Source of the DNA: Gammaproteobacteria bacterium
GTDB taxonomy: Bacteria; Pseudomonadota; Gammaproteobacteria; Arenicellales; JAANXG01
NCBI GenBank assembly: GCA_018263405.1
Contig: JAANXG010000105.1
Span: 1-9,794 of the forward strand
Length of the DNA: 9,794 nucleotides
Reading direction: 5' to 3'
The notes below the pieces were generated by a model. That model was given only the letters and a program-made list of their open reading frames with translations, had not been told where the DNA came from and made no database searches. Position numbers and translations under genes: made by a program. Positions 5,952 through 9,794 of this stretch are shown one piece after another. How positions within the stretch are numbered: position 1 is the stretch's first letter; every line of letters begins with the position of its first letter.

Positions 5952-7250
5952 ATGAAGAACGAACCCGGTTACATCAATTTCGATACCTTGTCGCTGCATG
6001 CCGGTCAATACCCCGATCCGCAGCACGGCGCCCGCGCCGTACCCATTTACCAGACAACCTCCTATGTCTTCCGTGACACCGACCAGGCCGCGGCGATGTT
6101 CAATGGTGAACGGCCGGGCCATGTATACTCACGCATTACGAACCCCACGAATGCAGTACTCGAGGAACGCATCAGCTCGCTGGAAGGTGGGGTCGGCGCC
6201 ATCGCTACCGCCAGCGGACAGGCCGCCATGCATCTGGGCATCACAACCCTTCTCGGCGCCGGATCGCATGTTGTGTCATCGCGGTCGCTGTACGGGGGTT
6301 CCCACAACCTGCTGAGCTATACCCTGCCCCGTTTCGGCATCGAAACAACCTTCGTCGACCCCCGTGAGCCGGACGCATTCACAGCGGCCATCCGCCCCGA
6401 AACGCGCTTGCTGTTCGGAGAGATTCTCGGCAATCCGGGACTCGACATACTCAACGTACCGGTGATCGCCGGCATTGCCGAAGATCACGGCATCCCGCTG
6501 CTGCTGGACTCGACGTTCGCAACGCCCTATTTGTTCAAGCCCTTCGACCATGGCGCGCACCTGGTTTTTCATTCCGCCACCAAGTTCCTCGGCGGCCACG
6601 GCGTTGCAATCGGCGGTCTGCTCATTGACGGCGGCATATTCGATTGGGAGGCCACCGATAAATTCCCTACTCTGACCGAACCCTACGCCGGATTCCATAA
6701 TCTCGTTTTTACCGAGGAGTTCGGGCCTGCGGCATTCATTATGCGCGCGCGCAAGGAAGGCGCCCGGGACTTCGGTGCCTGTATGAGCCCGACTACGGCG
6801 TTTTACATACTGCAGGGGATGGAAACCCTGCCGCTTCGGATGCCGCGCCACATCGAAAACACCCGCGCCCTGGTTCGGTTTTTAAACGAACACGAGGCGG
6901 TCGAGTCAGTCGTTTATCCCGAACTGCCGGATCATCCGGACCACGAACTGGCTAAGCAGTTATTGCCCAAGGGCTGCGGCGCGGTCTTCAGTTTTGTCAT
7001 CAAAGGCGGACGCTCCGCGGGCCGTAAGTTCATCGAATCGCTGACAATTTTTTCCCACTTGGCGAACGTCGGTGACGCTAAGTCCCTGGTGATCCACCCC
7101 GCCAGCACCACCCATCACCGCATGGACGCCGAGGCCCTGGCCGCGGCCGGTATTGCCGAAGGTACTATCAGATTGTCGGTGGGGTTGGAAGACCCGGACG
7201 ATCTGATCCGGGATCTCGAGCGCGGCCTGCGCCGCTCGGGGAAAGTCTGA
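5952..7250 (+). CDS. metY: O-acetylhomoserine sulfhydrylase (MetY-type PLP enzyme)
   Basis: This is a cytoplasmic PLP enzyme of the Cys/Met metabolism family, 432 residues, the usual MetY length and longer than MetB/MetC/MGL (about 380-400). The MetY class makes homocysteine from O-acetylhomoserine and sulfide, or methionine from methanethiol. Visible landmarks: YSRITNPTN (59-67, phosphate contact from the partner subunit), the SGQ loop (88-90), the PLP-stacking Tyr in SLYGG (Y114), Asp186 in LLLDSTFATP, and the Schiff-base lysine K211 in HSATKFLGGHG. Also present are the MetY-specific DFGACMSPTTAFYILQGMET block, HLANVGDAKSLVIHPASTTH, and the substrate-carboxylate region IRLSVGLED near the end. 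The Shine-Dalgarno is poor (AGCGG-like only), so the exact start is less certain than the family. A methionine gamma-lyase-like side activity cannot be excluded. It is followed 6 bp later by an alpha/beta hydrolase gene. Confidence 0.9.
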   Translation: MKNEPGYINFDTLSLHAGQYPDPQHGARAVPIYQTTSYVFRDTDQAAAMFNGERPGHVYSRITNPTNAVLEERISSLEGGVGAIATASGQAAMHLGITTLLGAGSHVVSSRSLYGGSHNLLSYTLPRFGIETTFVDPREPDAFTAAIRPETRLLFGEILGNPGLDILNVPVIAGIAEDHGIPLLLDSTFATPYLFKPFDHGAHLVFHSATKFLGGHGVAIGGLLIDGGIFDWEATDKFPTLTEPYAGFHNLVFTEEFGPAAFIMRARKEGARDFGACMSPTTAFYILQGMETLPLRMPRHIENTRALVRFLNEHEAVESVVYPELPDHPDHELAKQLLPKGCGAVFSFVIKGGRSAGRKFIESLTIFSHLANVGDAKSLVIHPASTTHHRMDAEALAAAGIAEGTIRLSVGLEDPDDLIRDLERGLRRSGKV

Positions 7251-7256
7251 CGCTTT

Positions 7257-8060
7257 ATGATCATCACCGTCGATAAAAGAAAAACTTATACTTATACCGG
7301 CTCAAGGAAATTCGATCCGCGGCTGGAAACCATCGTTTTCGTACACGGCGGCGGTCTGGATCATACGGTCTGGCTGCTGCAAAGCCGGTACTTCGCGCAC
7401 CACGGCCGGAACGTTCTGGCAGTCGACCTCCCCGGCCACGGCCGGACCGAAGGACCGTTGATCGACACCATCCCCGGCATGGCCGACTGGTTGTTTTCGC
7501 TCGTCGACGCGCTGGAAATCCCGAAGGTGATACTGGTGGGCCACAGCATGGGATCCCTGGTAACCCTCGAAGCCGCCGCGCGGTATGCGGACCGTACCCG
7601 TCGCCTGGCGCTTCTCGGCAGCGCGGCGCCCATGGCGGTGGCCGACTCGTTGCTGAACGCAGCCCGGGATAATCGCCACATGGGATTCGACATGATCAAC
7701 ATTTGGGGCCACAGTGCTCAAGCCCAAATCGGCGGCAGCGAGACACCGGGGATGTGGATGACCGGCTCGGCAATCCGGCTGCTGGAGCGCGCCGGGACTG
7801 ACGTATTGTTCAACGACCTCAATGCCTGCAATGAATACGGACAAGGGATGGATAGCGCCGCGCGGATCACCTGCGCCACACTCCTGCTGGCGGGCCGGAC
7901 CGATATCATGACGCCGATAAACGTGGCGCGCGATCTAGTCCAAACCATCCCCGACGCCCGATTGGAGGTGCTTGACTGCGGACACTTGTTGATGGACGAA
8001 AAGCCCAACGAGGTGCTAGATGAATTAATCGCGTTTATCGGCCCGCCGGCGGAAATTTGA
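7257..8060 (+). CDS. Alpha/beta-fold hydrolase
   Basis: This is a 267-residue protein without a signal peptide, so cytoplasmic. The whole catalytic set is visible: oxyanion-hole HGGG (30-33), nucleophile elbow GHSMG with Ser97, acid Asp216 in AGRTDIMTP, and His243 in DCGHLLMDEKP. A lid-like region (about 125-205) lies between the core halves and probably sets specificity. The length and motifs fit the large esterase/peptidase/C-C hydrolase-like group, and the substrate cannot be assigned. It is too short and lacks the layout for a MetX acetyltransferase. The ATG is 6 bp past the metY stop, with GGGGAAAG (7238-7245) inside the end of metY as its ribosome site, so the two form a coupled operon. 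It may act on an ester or thioester linked to the MetY reaction, which is inference from context only. Confidence 0.9.
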   Translation: MIITVDKRKTYTYTGSRKFDPRLETIVFVHGGGLDHTVWLLQSRYFAHHGRNVLAVDLPGHGRTEGPLIDTIPGMADWLFSLVDALEIPKVILVGHSMGSLVTLEAAARYADRTRRLALLGSAAPMAVADSLLNAARDNRHMGFDMINIWGHSAQAQIGGSETPGMWMTGSAIRLLERAGTDVLFNDLNACNEYGQGMDSAARITCATLLLAGRTDIMTPINVARDLVQTIPDARLEVLDCGHLLMDEKPNEVLDELIAFIGPPAEI

Positions 8061-8196
8061 CAACGGGATTGAGTAGAACCTATCTCAAATTAAGGGCTCG
8101 CGCTAAAATAACTTCACAGAATTCGCGCCCGAATTTGGGTTAGATTTGGACGATCCGATGGAGCAAAACCGCAGTACTAGCAGGGCTGAAGCGGCT

Positions 8197-8667
8197 TCAG
8201 CGCAGGAACAAGCGCTTGTCGATTTCCAGAGTTTGCTTGTTAATCCAGTACTTGGTGGACAACCCGAACGTCACACGCATCGTACCTGCGACCTTCCCGT
8301 TATCCAGCCTCGGTAGCAGCAACCCCTGGTAAAGGATTATGTACTGGCTGTCATTCTCCGTAAAACCAATCTTGTAGTGCTTTAACTGCTTCTGTTGATC
8401 GGTCATCTCGTCGATGTGGAGAAAATCACGGTAGGAAACCGACCACGCTGCCAGGTAAGGCCCCGGCGTCCACGCGCGGTCGGGGTTCCGACTGATGAAG
8501 TCATCCTCGGATACTTCGAGACACCGGTACCCGTGATCGTAGGTACAGCTGTCGTCCAGTTCCGATACGTAATCCATGCTTTGCTTAACGGAATCCTGCA
8601 TTGCCAACCCCGGAGTCGAAATCAACCATAACCCAACAGCTATCTTAGCGTAGTTTGCCACGGTCAA
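8197..8667 (-). CDS. Small exported protein of unknown function, coupled to the DUF4329-like gene
   Basis: I do not recognise the family. The 156-residue product starts with a plausible signal peptide (MTVANYAK, hydrophobic IAVGLWLISTPGLA, cleavage after Ala22), giving a mature protein of about 134 residues in the periplasm or outside the cell. There is no lipobox. Two cysteines (C41, C49) close to the mature N-terminus could form a disulfide. The C-terminal half is rich in beta-like segments (QYIILYQGLLLPRL, GTMRVTFGLSTKYWI). The start is a TTG whose last bases are the TGA stop of the upstream gene (TTGA overlap), with GGGAAG 9 nt before it; GTG at 8661 is an alternative. The tight overlap argues for a functional partnership, for example an immunity protein, chaperone or inhibitor of the upstream product. 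None of these is shown by sequence. Confidence 0.75.
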   Translation of the reverse strand: MTVANYAKIAVGLWLISTPGLAMQDSVKQSMDYVSELDDSCTYDHGYRCLEVSEDDFISRNPDRAWTPGPYLAAWSVSYRDFLHIDEMTDQQKQLKHYKIGFTENDSQYIILYQGLLLPRLDNGKVAGTMRVTFGLSTKYWINKQTLEIDKRLFLR

Positions 8668-9794
8668 TTGTTGATTCTTCCCACTACCGTAATGGAGCCG
8701 GATCTATAATCGTGCAGCTTCATGAATCCCGCGGGCGTGCCCAGATAACCATCCACTCGCCGCGCTCGATCCGTCTGGGTGTCCTGGGGTGAGAAATTCT
8801 CGTTGTCAAAGCGCGGGTCCGGCCCGCCGTGGGTATGATAGCTCGCACTCGCCGCGGTTCCCTGCGGTACCGAAGTCCCGGGATCACCGATATTCACGCT
8901 GGCCAACATGCCGGCAACCGGCTCGGTAAAACCGAATGTGTTATCGGCGTTACGAAATATCCACCCGCCGTGCTCACGATTTTCCTGAACCGATACGGGG
9001 TTGATGTCATTGAAAACAGCGAACGCGGCATCGTTGCGTACGGCAAACCGTTGCGCCGCGTCATTGTCGCTGCTGCCGGAACTCAGCGCGACCGCGGCTA
9101 TGCCGACGCCAACACCGACACCCACGAGTTTTCCGAATCCCGTTTTATTCTCTTGCGTATCGGTGACACTGAACGACGATGTGCGGCCCAACTTCTTCCG
9201 GAACCGGAACATTACCCGCTGTTCGTCATCGCGGGAGAACAAGTCATTTTGTGCCTGTTCCAGCTCGACGGAGAAACCCCACCACGGACTTTTACTCCAT
9301 CCCAAAGCGGCGCGCCGCAGATTCGCGCCGTATTCGCTCCGGATTTCCTGGTAGTCAAGACTGACGTTTCCGCGGCTATAGCCGAGGTTCAGACCCTGAC
9401 CCACCCGCTCTCCACCACGGTCAAGTTGGAACACACCGGCTTCAAAATACCGATGGGCGATACCGGTGTAGTAACCATGACGGTCGTCCACATTTGGCGC
9501 CGTCACGGTGGAAACCGTAAACTGAGTGCTGAAGCCGTTCGCCAGTTCAATGTTTGCACCCGCTCCCCGGAACTTGAACGACGAGCGGCTTCCGCCGTGG
9601 AAAAAATACTGATTCAGATCGTTGAAAATCGGATTGGACGCTTTCGAAAACGATTCGGCTTCGCCCTGGAAGTAAGCCAGTGTTGCGGAACCGAAGGACA
9701 GGCCCCCGTAGTAGTGCTGCTCGTCCTCGGACAGGGTTCCTCCGTAATGGAACGTGCCGGCACCGTAACCCCGGTGGATGAAGAATTGGCTGAC
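8664..9794 (-). CDS. Putative outer-membrane-type protein with C-terminal DUF4329 (JAB-like) domain; 5' end outside the window
   Basis: The frame is open without a stop from 9794 down to the TGA at 8664, so 376 residues are visible and the N-terminus is missing. The GTG at 9506 is internal and not the true start. Visible residues 1-205 alternate polar and aromatic/hydrophobic residues in short strands with charged turns (YYGGLSFGSATLAYF, GQGLNLGYSRGNVSLDYQEI, WWGFSVELEQAQN), as in beta-barrel surface proteins. Next comes a Gly/Val/Ala-rich hydrophobic segment (about 217-240). The C-terminal region, from about 245, fits DUF4329: Glu271, ASYHTHGGPDPRF with His320 and His322, NFSPQD with Ser335 and Asp338, and YLGTPAGFMKLHDY near the end. 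The Glu...His-x-His...Ser-x-x-Asp order resembles zinc-binding JAB/MPN metallopeptidases, and DUF4329 also occurs in some polymorphic toxins (family knowledge). Catalysis and the barrel are inferences. It is coupled by a 4-bp overlap to the small exported protein downstream. Confidence 0.8.
   Translation of the reverse strand, partial: VSQFFIHRGYGAGTFHYGGTLSEDEQHYYGGLSFGSATLAYFQGEAESFSKASNPIFNDLNQYFFHGGSRSSFKFRGAGANIELANGFSTQFTVSTVTAPNVDDRHGYYTGIAHRYFEAGVFQLDRGGERVGQGLNLGYSRGNVSLDYQEIRSEYGANLRRAALGWSKSPWWGFSVELEQAQNDLFSRDDEQRVMFRFRKKLGRTSSFSVTDTQENKTGFGKLVGVGVGVGIAAVALSSGSSDNDAAQRFAVRNDAAFAVFNDINPVSVQENREHGGWIFRNADNTFGFTEPVAGMLASVNIGDPGTSVPQGTAASASYHTHGGPDPRFDNENFSPQDTQTDRARRVDGYLGTPAGFMKLHDYRSGSITVVGRINN

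Noticed and set aside
5762..5953. 63-codon minus-strand frame in the divergent region, ending LEGRYGASPYPHMIADIARTF in two adjoining parts
   Set aside because: The end looks protein-like, but the start overlaps the metY ATG, there is no Shine-Dalgarno, and the rest is Arg/Ser-rich. Chance is more likely than a small gene or gene remnant.
8120..8135. AATTCG-CGCC-CGAATT hairpin downstream of the alpha/beta hydrolase gene
   Set aside because: A short AT-containing 6-bp stem followed by TGGGTTAGATTT, too weak to call a terminator.
8185..8201. GCTGAAG-CGG-CTTCAGC hairpin at the end of the small exported-protein gene
   Set aside because: The 7-bp stem is perfect, but no T-tract follows on either strand and it overlaps the stop codon region, so it is not supported as an intrinsic terminator.
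8664..9506. GTG at 9506 as the start of the DUF4329-like protein
   Set aside because: The frame continues upstream without a stop to the window edge, with the same strand-rich composition, and there is no ribosome site at 9506.

Overview
The window looks like a proteobacterial chromosome segment, most likely from a gammaproteobacterium. The basis is a Gram-negative set of proteins: a RarD-type EamA permease, a TAXI-type TRAP transporter with a periplasmic binding protein, a UspF-like stress protein and a putative outer-membrane protein. Shine-Dalgarno sites are good and base composition is moderately GC-rich. No RNA gene, insertion sequence, CRISPR array or integrase could be supported.

Layout from left to right. 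(1) 258-1160 (+) encodes a RarD-like drug/metabolite-type permease. (2) It converges on a minus-strand transporter operon, read right to left: TAXI binding protein (5518-4517), a strong stem-loop with a T-tract (4503-4470), the fused small+large TRAP permease with a C-terminal DUF3394-like region (4348-1610), and a UspF/TeaD-like protein (1603-1184) immediately downstream. The stem-loop inside the operon probably makes more binding-protein mRNA than permease mRNA. (3) A 433-bp divergent intergenic region (5519-5951) holds a TATAAT hexamer facing the transporter and two perfect palindromes facing the next operon. (4) On the plus strand a MetY-type O-acetylhomoserine sulfhydrylase (5952-7250) is followed after 6 bp by an alpha/beta hydrolase (7257-8060). 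(5) Converging from the right edge on the minus strand is a gene cut by the window end (9794-8664). It encodes a beta-strand-rich, outer-membrane-like region, a glycine-rich hydrophobic segment and a C-terminal DUF4329-like domain with a JAB-like His-x-His...Ser-x-x-Asp signature. It overlaps by 4 bp a small exported protein of unknown function (8667-8197).

How the genes may work together. The binding protein captures a substrate in the periplasm, the fused permease imports it with a cation gradient, and the Usp protein may sense ATP or stress and tune the transporter, as TeaD does for TeaABC in Halomonas. The substrate cannot be read from sequence. The adjacent sulfur-amino-acid gene is a hint only. 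The least explained part is the right-hand pair: a surface-protein-like architecture carrying a putative metallopeptidase-type domain, coupled to a small secreted partner with two cysteines.
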